64,000 nt of DNA from Melampsora larici-populina 98AG31 (Eukaryota; Basidiomycota; Pucciniomycetes; Pucciniales; Melampsoraceae), in contig NW_006768798.1 in NCBI RefSeq assembly GCF_000204055.1, positions 186,001 through 250,000 on the forward strand. Direction: 5' to 3'. Positions within the stretch are counted from its first letter, which is position 1. The number at the start of each line of letters is the position of its first letter. This document shows, piece by piece, positions 33,889-45,348 of the stretch. The notes beneath the pieces were generated by a model. It was not told the DNA's origin and made no database searches. It saw only the letters and a list, made by a program, of their open reading frames with translations. A program made the position numbers and the translations under genes.

Positions 33889-35342
33889 TCAGGAGTCTAT
33901 GATACACGCGGAGACGATGGAGTGAAAGCGTACATCTGGGGTGCCGGGCGGGCCTACCACTTCGTACCAATGTCTGGGGTCACTCTCGGATGCTGAATGG
34001 CATTCTCCAACCTGTGAAAATACACAACCCATTTATACGCGTGCGTAGAAAGGACAAAGATTGTCAGATCAGGAATATTTCGATCATATATCAAGTGGAA
34101 TGACTTACCGAAACCATCTCGAGTCCCCTTTGACGAAGTTGTGGAATGACTTCCGGCATAACCTGAGAAGCCGATATATGGGGATGAACTTTCAGTTCCC
34201 TGCGTGGCTGTGGATAGACATGAAGTCACATGTATCATAATGATGCACTGACCTCATTTACAGTTGATTCATGGGATTCATGGTTTAAAATAATTTGTTT
34301 AGGTTTGTATTCCTCGTACGTGGTGATTATTTCGCGTGGTGGAGGTGGCTCCTCCAAAGAGTCTCCGGAATCGTGACTCCAGAGGACCATGGCCCGATAT
34401 CCACGTTGCTTCAAAACTTGGACCTATACGAACAGTGTGTAAATAAGAGAATCATTGGGGTCATAACGAGGGTGCTTCAAACTTACAAGCTCCCTATTGT
34501 ATTCGCCTGGGGACGTATAGATTCTAGAGTCAATACTGGTGTTATGAAAGATAAATTTCAAAAGGGGAATTGCGTACCATATGGCGGCCGAAAGTACAAC
34601 GGTTTGACACCCAAAATCTTTATCATCGCCTACAAAGTCTCAGGCTTATGAGCTAATTGCGCTTGTACATTTTGCAATCAAGCATACGTACATCTTCAAC
34701 TCGCCCAATTTGGTCGTGCATCTGCTCCCGATCTGCGGTCTTCATGTGGACGTGGCCCCAGCCGTGATTGCTGCATGAGCAGAATGGAAAAAATAGTAGA
34801 ACGACGTGTGAGGATCTGTAGCAGCAGGTGATCAAAAGCAGTCCAGTGAGGCGCACCCTATAAGATGACCAGCTTCGTAGCGCGAGCGCAAGTCTTCCGC
34901 ATGATCGTATATGCATCCGACGTTATTTCCATTCACAAAAAATGAAGCCTTGGCGCCACTCTGTGCCAAAATTTGGTCGATAGTTTTACTAAACTTGCTA
35001 GGACCATCATCGAAAGCTATTATCATAACGGAAAGGCCGTAAGAAACTGAATGGAAGACAGTGAATGAAAATTTTTGGCAACCCACTGAGTGCCATGCTG
35101 TTTTGTTTTTTGCAAGCACTAAAGATGGTCAGGTTTCGAGGAGGTTGAACTTGAGGTGAAGTGTTCAATTCCATGGGTATTTGCGGTTGGGCTCGAGGTG
35201 AAGTGTTCAATTCCACGGGTATTTGCGGTTGGGCTTGAGGTGAAGTGTTCAATTCCATGGGAAATTGCGGTTGAGCTTGAGGAGAAGCATACGAGAAAGC
35301 AAAGAGTGCCACTTGGCAAAACACAAGAAGACTAGCTTTCAT
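33889..35342 (-). CDS. Secreted chitin deacetylase (CE4 polysaccharide deacetylase)
   Basis: Eight exons (35342-35087, 35046-34857, 34770-34692, 34629-34578, 34505-34486, 34423-34253, 34162-34109, 34011-33889); 314 residues. A signal peptide (LLVFCQVALFAFSYASP) is followed by three to four 14-residue repeats of the form ELNTSPQAQPQIPM. The NodB/CE4 domain carries all motifs: MIIAFDDGPS (catalytic and metal Asp), NHGWGH (metal His pair), YFRPPYGEYN, MVLWSHDSGDS and IILNHESHES. This enzyme class removes acetyl groups from chitin, making chitosan; in rust fungi surface chitosan is thought to hide hyphae from plant chitinases. Odd points are the repeat spacer, a 20-nt exon 5 and a 40-nt first intron. 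No GPI-like tail is seen. The first junction is the least certain. Confidence 0.9.
35170..35296 (-). repeat. 42-bp coding tandem repeat in the deacetylase N-terminus
   Basis: Three head-to-tail copies of a 42-bp unit (GAAGTGTTCAATTCCATGGG, then ATTTGCGGTTGGGCTCGAGG in plus-strand reading) encode 14-residue repeats rich in Pro, Gln and Ser. Copies differ by a few substitutions, so unit number may vary between strains. Confidence 0.85.
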
Positions 35343-36631
35343 CTCGCTTGAATTATTGACTTTGAAGGACTAACGTTGAGCACAACAGGGATTCGCTGTA
35401 GGAGTAAATTATTATGATGGCGTCAAGCCGAAGGTTGTGTCAAGATGATACAAAGGCAAAGAAATAAAGATGGAGGACGAAAGACGAAGACCGCAGCTTC
35501 GGTTTATATTCGTTTGACTCAACAAAGGACTCAAAGATAAGAACGGAACGAAGAGCGGAAACGGATGTTGCGGCTTGACGATGAGTTAGACTCAACAAAC
35601 GTAGTCCAGTCTTTATGGTTTTTCGATGGTACCTTGCAATCTTTCCTGTCAAGAAAGCGTTGGCATGCTTAAAGGCGTGACTCTCAATTTTTATCACGCA
35701 AGTGCCACGGAGGTCAGCGTAGGCAAGTACGAGATGAAGTCAGCAAATTCAACCCAGCGATGGTTTAACTTGTCCTCCCAGTTGGTCGTAAGGTGACATC
35801 ATATGCAAAGTTGATCCAGTTTAGCTGAATCCAGAACCTCAACTTGCAAGATTCGCACAAGCTGGGAATCGGTAAGGTGACCTCATTTGTCGACTTTTGT
35901 CTTCGAAGGTGCGGTTCATATAGAGAGTGTAAACTTCATTGCCTCTTTCTTTATACTCTTATTGGTGAGCGGCCAGGTTGTGGGCTGTTCTGATTCTTGA
36001 GCTCGAAAACAAATTTGGTTTGGCAGGGGGAGTGTAGTACAGAGTAGCCTTTAGCTACTGTAGTGCCTGATAGCCTGACAGTCCCAAAAGCACTTTAACT
36101 CACTTTAAGCAATGGAAAAAAAATTCCATCACTGCAAAGTTCTCGTGTAAGCTAATCATCGTCTGGGAGCAAGAGCTGTGCAGTGCACCCCATGTCTCTT
36201 CTTCCAGCAGGAGTCAACATCTACTTCCCTTCATCAAAAGGTCCAATTATATTCAACTTCTAAAGACCATTGGTCAAAGCCATCAAACACATCAAACATC
36301 ACTCAGAATTGCTAGGACGAGCTCGCACGTTTACATATGGATACTTTCGCTCAGGGGTGTTACACAGTCACTGTATGCACTCGCGGGGGAGGTCCTTTGT
36401 GACTTTCCGGCGAGGCATTTTTCTACAAGCTGGACTCACAATGACAACATTCATGTTTGACGTTATACACCAGCACCAGATGCATTTCAATACAATATCA
36501 TGTCCTATATAACCCCCCAAGGAGGCTGTGTGATGCAGAGCGGGTGGTAAAGCAGTCACTTCAATCAATTTTACACGAGGGAATTTTGTAAATTTTGATA
36601 CTGATGTTTCTAGTTCAATTGAACGTTTTGA
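35343..36631. other. Intergenic region
   Basis: Upstream of the deacetylase and downstream of cyclophilin. No gene or repeat I can support; open frames here are short and unspliced. Confidence 0.5.
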
Positions 36632-37487
36632 TCAGACGGTGCCGCATTTGACAATCTTGATCTCTTGGCTCGTCTTTCCAGAGGTAGAGCCAAACTTTTC
36701 AATTTGTTGGACAATGTCCATGCCTTGGACGACCTTACCGAAGACGACGTGTTTACCATCGAGCTACAGGGAGTTATGTGGATCAGTGACTCGTACCCAC
36801 ACCAAGGTCAGAGGGATAGACGAGGCTCACCCAGTCAGTTTTAACGGTGGTGACGAAAAATTGGGATCCGTTGGTATTGGGTCCAGCATTGGCCATGGAG
36901 AGTAGACCAGGTTGGGTGTGTTTGAGCTTGAAGTTTTCATCAGCGAACCTGTCGAAAGTCAATCAGTCAGGTGTGCTCCGATCGGAGGTACACTCATTTG
37001 TACTAACTTTTCACCATAGATGGATTTACCACCAGTACCGTTGTGTCGGGTGAAATCACCTCCCTAACAAAGCCATGCGATACCTTGGAATCAGTAAAAA
37101 GGTCGATTTCTATCACAAAGGCATAGGTCATATACCTGAAGCATGAACCCAGGGATGACTCGGTGAAAAATCGAATTCAAGTATCCGTAGTCATTTTGGC
37201 CGGTACAAAGCTCGCGAAAGTTTCGGGCGGTCTTTGGGACATCGGAATCGTAGAGCTGATCGACAGATTGATGATCAGCACGCCACACGGCCGAGGGCGA
37301 GGGCACAGGCCTCAATTCAAAAGCCTGATAATGTATTGCTATCTTACCTCGAATTCAATACGGCCTAGTGGTTTTCCACCAGCAGTTACCTCCTACAATG
37401 ATAGATGCATTAAACGTCAGTGAACCCATGTTATCAAAAGTAGCATCTATGCGCAATAAAGTCACCCACAAAGTAAACATTGGACAT
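36632..37487 (-). CDS. Cyclophilin A, peptidyl-prolyl cis-trans isomerase
   Basis: Six exons (37487-37470, 37392-37348, 37255-37136, 37063-37008, 36948-36831, 36763-36632); 162 residues, the usual length of cytosolic cyclophilin A. The chain starts [20 protein letters not shown] and contains the active-site stretch [20 protein letters not shown] (catalytic Arg), then [20 protein letters not shown] and the Trp of TDW, and ends VKCGTV. All cyclosporin-binding positions I can check (R, F, Q, N, F, W, H) are present. It catalyses proline isomerisation in protein folding and has no signal peptide. Exon 1 is only 18 nt. Confidence 0.97.
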
Positions 37488-38478
37488 CTTGGTGAATAAA
37501 GTGAGTCAAACGGTCACTGATTCCAAGATTTGGGAAAGCAAGTAGCGGGACAGGAGGAAGAATGTATGCGATCGGAGGTAAAGTCAAACCATTGGCAGTG
37601 GAGGCGTAAATCAAGGTGAAGAGCGTTCAAGCAAATAAAGATACGCGGATAAAGAAGAGAAGGAAGTGGAAAGTTGAGAATGTCAGCATGGTCAAAGAAA
37701 GGAAGCAAGAGGTATGAAAGTGTGATTGAAGCCGGAGCGGAAGCGCTCACCGACAGAAGTAGAGGAGAGAGATATAATGGATTTGATAAGATTTTTATGA
37801 ACTTCGATGTTGGTAAAGAAAGTCAAGGGAAAGAAGGAGACGAAAGAGGAGGAGCCTTTAAGTAATGATGGATTGTATTACACTAGTCACACTACATTAC
37901 ACTCGATTTACCACACTAAACACCTTCCATCCTTTTCCATTGGTGTTTTTTTCTCCGTGACTCGGAATTTGGGATATGTAAATTTACAGGTGTACATGTC
38001 CATTGTCCACTACATATAGAATGATCCGTTACACGTGACGTGATATCACGATGACGTACCTACCTTGAGCGTACTTGATCATCTCTCGTGCGATCGTCAC
38101 AGTGGCAATTCACTCTTCCTTTTCAGTCCTTTCGCGAGTCCCCCTGTTTTTGAGAACGTGCTATGCATGTAATCTTGAAATGAGGAACCCTGAAATTTTC
38201 TAGCCACAAAAATTAAGGTGAAGAAATTGTAAGAAACATTTATAGAAATCTTGTAGGAGGACATCAGCCTGCTGAATGGAGCCACGTATGTACAAGTTTA
38301 CTTGAATGGAGAGTATGAGGAGTATGATCAACAGCTTAATGTATCAGACTGATCAGGCTTCAATTGTCCCCTGATATTGGTATATGCATCCATATTCACA
38401 TTTCAACAAACTGATAAACTTGAAAGGAAAATCATGGATATCGAATTAGCTAAGAAACTTACAACAAAATTATTAACT
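37488..38478. other. Cyclophilin promoter region
   Basis: No gene. Contains a CACGTG motif (38032-38037) followed by the 12-bp palindrome CGTGATATCACG (38039-38050) and TGACGTAC (38052-38059), a cluster that may bind bHLH/bZIP factors. It lies about 550 bp upstream of the cyclophilin start. Confidence 0.45.
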
Positions 38479-40460
38479 TCATGTATTAACTCCTGGCCGG
38501 AATTTCTTCAACTCTTTATCAAGTCTTTGACACATTCTTTCTACTAGTCTTTCCTGTGATCCTAAAAGCCCGTGCAACTTTAACATTCTAGGAATCAAAT
38601 AATTCATAAACCTTTCATAACCAATCTTAAACGCTTGATCTTTATCAAGTAACAATGCTTGAAGCATTCCATTACTATATTCTTTAAGTGTGTCTTTCAT
38701 TTTATACTTTCTATAGTCCCCTTCCCACAAAGTTGTCATGTCATTGAACCTCTTAATTTTCAAATCATAATGTCTTTTTGGAAGAAAGATAGGCTTTGTA
38801 TATATCTTTGGAAGGGTTCTTCCCCATTCAGGTATCTCAATACCACGTTGGATCGTATTCCAAGAGATTTCTGTGATTCCAATTGCCACTTTGAGTGAAA
38901 GATAACCTGTGGGATTTGAAAAGTTGAAGAAAATCTGAACAGATCTTGATGAGATTATGGCATCACTACTGACTTTTGAACCCGTACTCCTTGGCCATCT
39001 TTTTCATATCTTCTGAGGGTGCTTCACCCATGTGCGGTATATAAAAAAGATATTTTCAATCAAAAATTGAGATTGAGATCCAAATTTCCTTTTGATGATC
39101 ATGTTTGCATAAGCTTACCATTGAAATGAAGAAAGCAATTCCGAGTTTCTGCTTTCTTGTCTGTCCATCACAAGCAATTAAGTTCTTGTTATATCCAAGA
39201 AATCTTTTATCAGATCTGATTTGTCAACAAGGAGCTATCTCACTCTGAAATATTGGCACGGACAGTGTTTGTACCCTCAATTCGGACGACTTTTCAATTT
39301 TGGGACTCCCGCTTGCAATCAAAAAGCCCATCTTGGACTTATAAAGATGTGGATGGTCTTGTTCAATAAAAACAACTTACTTGTCTCTTTATCAACGGTG
39401 TCTTCATGATTCCTGTCAAGAAATAGGACTGGACCTGTTTCGATTTCCTTGACCGGATTTTTCGTTTCAAGTAGTTCAGATGGGAATACACTTGAGGTTT
39501 CTTGTGAACAGATACAAATTGAAGACTTGACTCGTCGAGGGCAATTCATACCACTTTTGATGGCAGTTTTTTGTCCAGAGTTCTAAAGGAAATGTTTGCT
39601 TTAGTAAACTTTAATTGTACAGAATACGCGAGATTTCATCAAAGTTCTTACTTGCGTCTTAAGACATGATGATAAATCAGGCGATGCTCCTGGAGTATCA
39701 CGCCACGCTTTTCTGCATATTTGGTCCAAAATTGAGCTTGTGGAAAGTGAGGCGGTGATTTGACGTAGTATCTTTTCGTTTCCTGAAAAATGGGCACAGA
39801 TACCCTTGAGAGGAATAGGATTTATAGAAGGTTTGTTTCCCCAGAACCAAGAGACAAGTTCGGTTCTGTATAAAATAAGGATGGTGTTGTCATATCCTGT
39901 TCGTTTGATACCAAATTAGATTCTAGTCCACCCGTGCCACGCGAGTTTGTTGGTATGATCATTGATGATTTCGAGGTTTCAACCTTCTTTGAGAACTCCA
40001 TTGGATAAGCTAGAAGCTCTTGCTCTTGCACGGAGACCAACATCATCCACCATAGCTGGAATAACCTCAGCCGGACTCGATGTATCGTCTAGATCAAATT
40101 TGCAAGGGAGGTGAAGAGGGGTTGAAATTGAAAACATATGATCAATTCCAAGAGCTTCAAAAGTTCCTGGAGATCTTCATCCTAGTACTAGGCAGTCGAA
40201 GTTTGACTCGAACAACGTACCTGGAGACTTTAACGCAGCTGAAACTGAAGTGACAGTAGGCAGCTGCAAGAATTTGCGTAATCAACTTCGGGCACAATGA
40301 TCCAAGAAACTACAAGTAAAACCTTTTATGAATTTTTTTTCTGATCCAACAAGTCGATGTTCAAGAAAATCCCGGTACAACACTCTCTGGAACTCAAAGC
40401 AGATAGAGAAGTATCACCACCACCACCACTGACACCATGACCCTTGCGATTCATGATCAT
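38479..40460 (-). CDS. Hypothetical protein, eight exons, about 405 residues
   Basis: Proposed exons: 40460-40434, 40263-40221, 40166-39984, 39896-39652, 39582-39381, 39160-39119, 39021-38974, 38906-38479. All junctions keep frame, but several splice sites are weak (donor GTTGAA at 39983, AAG acceptor before 39021), and the first exon (MIMNRKGHG) is tentative. No family recognised. Recurring features are a Ser/Thr-rich N-terminal half, TILILYRTELVSWFWGNKPS, several scattered Cys (CPRRVKSSICICSQ), and a basic, aromatic C-terminus (RYEFM-like: IGYERFMNYLIPRMLKLHGL) best supported by the long last exon. No signal peptide is visible with this start. Confidence 0.5.
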
Positions 40461-41926
40461 GTACGTTTCTCCTATCTTGCATATCTTGTCATGCATAGCA
40501 GTTGTTATCTAACTTTCACAATAACCTTTCAAGAAATTGTCGCATCACAAATGCATCTACACAGCTAATGAGTAAAACAACCTGAATCAACTTTACATCA
40601 AACACTGTACATACCGGATTTTCGATCAATACCAATTCAAATTGATCAAAGTGTTCGTTTTTATTGACTCTTTTACTCAAGGCTTTTGAATTGAATCAGA
40701 AATTCTAACCAGTTTTATGGATATATCTTCACATAAGAACAAGGATCATCAAGGAAATTGTATTGATTTATGTCATATATGCTTGGTCATCGGAAATAAG
40801 GTGAAAATCATATGACATCAGCTGATGGTGGTCTTTTTTGGTATTGACGCAGCTCATGGATCTGAAGGCCGAAATTATTGACCAATTTCTTGAACACAGG
40901 CAGGATGAATGTGTACCCCAAAAAAATGTTGATTGTCACTATAGGGGTCAGGTGATCGACTCGGCGCGGTTGTCCCTCCGGAAGGTAATATTTCACTTCA
41001 TGTTTGCTTCTCTTCTTGTATAATCACGCTAAAGAGCAGAAGTAGGGATAAGCTAATTGGATTTCATACAACCAACAACGTCAAAGGATTTCATGATGGT
41101 TCTTTGGCGCAAGAAGGGGTAGAAAGGGGAGAAATGATTGATTTACTGTACCCAATATTGATGCTGAGGAGGTTTCCACCAAATGTTTTTTGGATATCTC
41201 TATACCTTCAAACCTATTGAAGCTGGCTTCAGTCTCAGACAAGAACATAAGTCGCCATATGCTGGTATGGATATGCAGTCTTTCACCGCGTTGGGACGTG
41301 GAGAAAGTTTTCTTGTCTAAATACGCGCTAATGAAACTCAGCCTGGGATTGCCAGTACATATTGAGTTTGTTTGTCAAGTGTCTTATTTGATCAGATAGA
41401 CAAACACTTTCCTCTTTTTGAAAAAGAAGTTTTGCTCTTGGCGCGCGGCCACGGCGGACCTGCCGGAAAATAGGTGGTTCCAGGATGTGGGGCGGTGCGC
41501 ATCCCACACCGCCTCCTGTCACTGTGGCAGCAAGATACAGTTTCGATATAAGGATATCAGGATGTAATATGATTATAGCGATAGATAGTAGGGTTTGGAA
41601 CATTCTTTTGATTCTTTTTGGATTGTGTATTTCAAGTGGTGTACCCCACCCAAACTGTTCAACGAAGTGAGTGGTAAAATTGACGACGTGGCAGGTTTGA
41701 ATTGTGTAAGCTGAGTGTCACAGCTCTTTCCTATAAAACCATTCGACATTTCAACCATTTTGAAAAACTATTCCACGAAACCTCATCCTCATCCTCACCC
41801 TGACCCTCACCTCAACTTCTTTTTTCATCTAGCTTTCGTTTATCCCTCAATTTGGTTCATTCATTCCCTAGAGGCAAGACTCTCGATACTCTCCAACAGT
41901 TTATATCTCCAAAACCTATCCATCTC
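40461..41926. other. Intergenic region
   Basis: No gene. A GC-rich patch at about 41440-41520 contains an imperfect palindrome (GGATGTGGGGCGGTG / GCATCCCACACCGCC). The last ~170 bases are C/T-rich (CATCCTCATCCTCACCCTGA), likely calnexin promoter and leader. Confidence 0.5.
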
Positions 41927-44183
41927 ATGCGATCAACCTGTGTGGCGGCTTCATTGGCCGCCCTGTGTTGCTCGATCGCTCGAGCAGAAGAAGTTTCATC
42001 TACTGTGCTAGAGAAACCTAAATTCGCGGTATGCTTACTTACTCATTTGAGTGATCTATAGTTACTCATATCAACTCTCATCATTTGTAGCCTACTTCGA
42101 TCAAGGCCCACTTTATTGAGCAGTTTACCAGTGATTGGTCATCTCGATGGAGTCCTTCAGAGGCTACAAAGGAGACAAGCACAGGAGGCGAAACTTTCAG
42201 TTATGGTACGCATCGCTTTATTTCTATCTGCTATCTCTCCTCATTTAGCTTTGTTTTAATTGGAATATTTCATTTGGTCTGAAACAGTGGGTAAATGGGA
42301 GGTGGAGGAAGCCACAGTCTATCCGGCTATCGAAGGCGACGAAGGACTTGTAGTGAAGAGCCCAGCAGCTCATCACGCCATCTCTGTTCCATTCACAAAA
42401 TCATTGGATAATACCGACAAAACACTTGTAGTACAATATGAGGTTCGTTTATGTTTCACTCATCTACCATACGTTATGTCCTTGCTCAACAGGGCCTTGC
42501 ATTGAATCGCTACACGACCATAGGTCAAACTTCAAAAAGGTCTTGAATGTGGAGGAGCCTACATTAAGTTGTTAAAAGAATCTCCCACTGGTATCCAAGC
42601 TCAAGGTCCGTTTTTCATTTTTCAAGCCTTTTGGCAATCACGATATATGCATGGCTGCGAAACTAAAACAATGTTGATAATTTTGGCCGACAGAATTCTC
42701 TGACAAGACCGAATATACGATCATGTTTGGACCCGATCGATGTGGATCAACCAACAAGGTTCATTTCATCTTCCGTCACAAGAACCCAAAGACTGGCGAG
42801 TATGAAGAGAAGCATTTGAAATCGCCCCCGATGATCAAGAACGTCAAGACCACTGCACTCTACACCCTTATTGTCAGACCTGATCAAACATTCAGCATCA
42901 AGATCAATGACGAGGAAGCTACCAAGGGAAGTCTTCTGGAAGACTTTACACCTGCTGTCAACCCTTCTAAGGAAATTGGTAAAGTTGCTTTTATCAAGGT
43001 CATCGATAATTATTTTCGTGGAATCTGACATGCCTATGATCTGTACTTAGATGATGCCAAAGATACGAAGCCCGCAGATTGGGTCGATGATGCCAAGATC
43101 GTTGACCCTGAAGCCAAGAAGCCAGAAGATTGGGACGAGGACGCACCACGCGAGATTCCTGACGATGAAGCTGAAAAACCATTTGGCTGGCTCGATGATG
43201 AACCTCTGACCGTTCCTGATCCCGATGCCCAAAAGCCTGAGGAATGGGACGATGAAGAGGATGGAGATTGGGTACCACCAAGCGTTCCTAACCCGAAATG
43301 TGAAGATGTACCTGGATGCGGTCAATGGGTCCGACCAATGAAGTCCAACCCTGCCTACAAAGGAAAATGTAAGGTCAATGATCTATCGTATCGCAAGCGG
43401 ATTCTGACGTGTGATTCGAATTCAGGGACTGCACCTCTTATTGACAACCCAGCCTACAAGGGTGTCTGGGCTCCTCGAAAGATTCCTAACCCAGACTACT
43501 TTGAGGATAACACTCCATCGAAGTTCGAACCGATCGCTGGAATTGGAATCGAGTTGTGGACCATGCAAGAGAACATTCTATTTGATAACGTTCGTGAAAG
43601 TCGTACAGTGTTTGCGTTGATTCATTTTTCCTGATGTAGTCTTGTCCGTTTCTTAGATCTACATTGGTCACTCCGAAGAAGATGCCACCGCATTCGCCAA
43701 GGAAACATTCCACGTCAAATCAGCTATCGAGAAGAAACTTGAGGATGCTGAGAAGCCTGCAGATGATAAGGCTGACATCAACACTGATGATATCCCGGCC
43801 CTCATGGAGGACCCTATCCAATTTGCCAAAGGTCACACCAAGGCTTTCATCAGTCTTGCACTTATTGATCCCTCCCGAGCGATCAAAGAGATGCCAATTG
43901 CCGCTTTGGCTATTGGTGGGGCCCTTGCTAGTATTCTCGGAACTCTATTACTTCGTAAGCATCTTCTTTTGCACCTTCAATTCGAGGCTCTATATATCTG
44001 ACTTTTTGGCAATTTTCAGTATTGACTGGTTCATCAACACAACAAGTCAAGAAAGTCAAGAAGACTTCAAGTAAGAAGACTGATGCAGCTAGCGCAGATG
44101 ATAAGGGTGCAGCAGAAAAGGTAGCTGATGCTCCAATTGCAGGTGAAAAGAAAACAGATGGTGAAGTAAAGAAACGAAAGTAG
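41927..44183 (+). CDS. Calnexin, ER membrane lectin chaperone
   Basis: Nine exons (41927-42028, 42091-42205, 42288-42442, 42524-42605, 42694-42978, 43051-43368, 43426-43589, 43657-43954, 44020-44183); 560 residues, typical length. Signal peptide ([20 protein letters not shown]); lectin domain with [20 protein letters not shown] and [21 protein letters not shown]-domain with motif-1 repeats ([20 protein letters not shown] and following) and motif-2 repeats ([31 protein letters not shown]); [10 protein letters not shown]; one membrane segment ([18 protein letters not shown]); and a Lys-rich cytosolic tail ending KKRK, which fits a di-lysine ER-retrieval signal. It folds monoglucosylated glycoproteins in the ER, a fitting partner for the secretome genes around it. 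All junctions keep frame. Confidence 0.97.
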
Positions 44184-45348
44184 TGAAAGCAAAGAAGCCC
44201 GTGTAATCCAATACCAAAAATGCTCTCTCTTTGTGCGTGTTTGTGCGTGTTGAAGGTTAAGAATCTAGAGATAGAAAAGTGAATTAGAAAGATTTCAAGG
44301 AGGGTGGACAAATGATGATGTTTTTCTCTCTATCAGAGTCGAGTTGGAGAAAGTAAATCATGGGTTAAAGAACAGTTGACGATGGGCTTATATTGTATAT
44401 CTTCTCACTCAAAACATTTTTTCTTTCTTTTTTTTGCCTTGTTTGATGAGATTATATCAATGAATTTTTTTGACTGCAAATAACACGATCACAAATGAGA
44501 GAACCTGGATTGCATGCAAGATCTGGGGCCTGGGTATGCACATCTTCCTTACCACGTAATGCGTCTTTCAGTTACAGTTCACATGACCTCTAATCACTGG
44601 GCAGCCTCTGGCCAACCCTAGCCTATGCAACATAGCTATCCTTTGACCCTTCTTCCTCAATCACCTTTGCACTCATTTTGTCTGCATGTCCTTTTTGCCA
44701 CCCATGCAGAGTTGTAGTGCTATCACCAGTACCAAAGGACTACTTGTAGACATGTTAGAATTTTTCCTTGCCCTTTCGTCCATTGGCTTTATTGGAGGGG
44801 CACGTATTTACAACCTAATCCTAGTGCCCCCTAACCTCAGAAGTCGCTTGAAACAATCCATTGAAAAAATCACAATGGTGACAAAAATTTATCCACCAGA
44901 ATGTTGGCCTTGTTACAAGTCTCATCACAAGTCCTGGAGGGAGTGGTGGTGGTGTGTAGCCAGTGATTCAGGGAATGTGTTGAGTTGGGGTAATTATGTA
45001 TATCTTGGCTCTTGAAATGCTAGGAAAGATCAAATCTTTGATACAAAACTAGATTGCTTGCTTCCACATAATCCATTTACCAATTCTATTCTTATTCCCA
45101 ACACAAGGTACAAGTTCAAGTGTCAATTACACTACCCAACTCGTTGCGCAGGCCGTGCTTTTGCGCCTCGCACAGGGCTATTAGAATTTTTAGAGCGGAG
45201 ATTCGTTGTGAGTTCCCTCATCGAAGTGAAGTATTGTCATCCTGATATGCGCGGTTTCAAAGCGCATGCATGCAACAATTCATCGTGACTGGGAAATCGT
45301 GTGCGGCTAGCCTCTGCGTACATTCAAGAACGCGACTAAAATACAATA
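44184..45348. other. Intergenic region between convergent genes
   Basis: Between the 3' ends of calnexin and the PEBP gene. No gene; an open frame at 44686-45015 has no support. A short GC-rich patch near 45140-45175 resembles the word use of the repeat at 24731-25450. Confidence 0.45.

Noticed and set aside
43000..43325. Minus-strand open frames of 92-93 codons
   Set aside because: They are antisense shadows of the calnexin P-domain exon, whose skewed codon pattern leaves other frames open.
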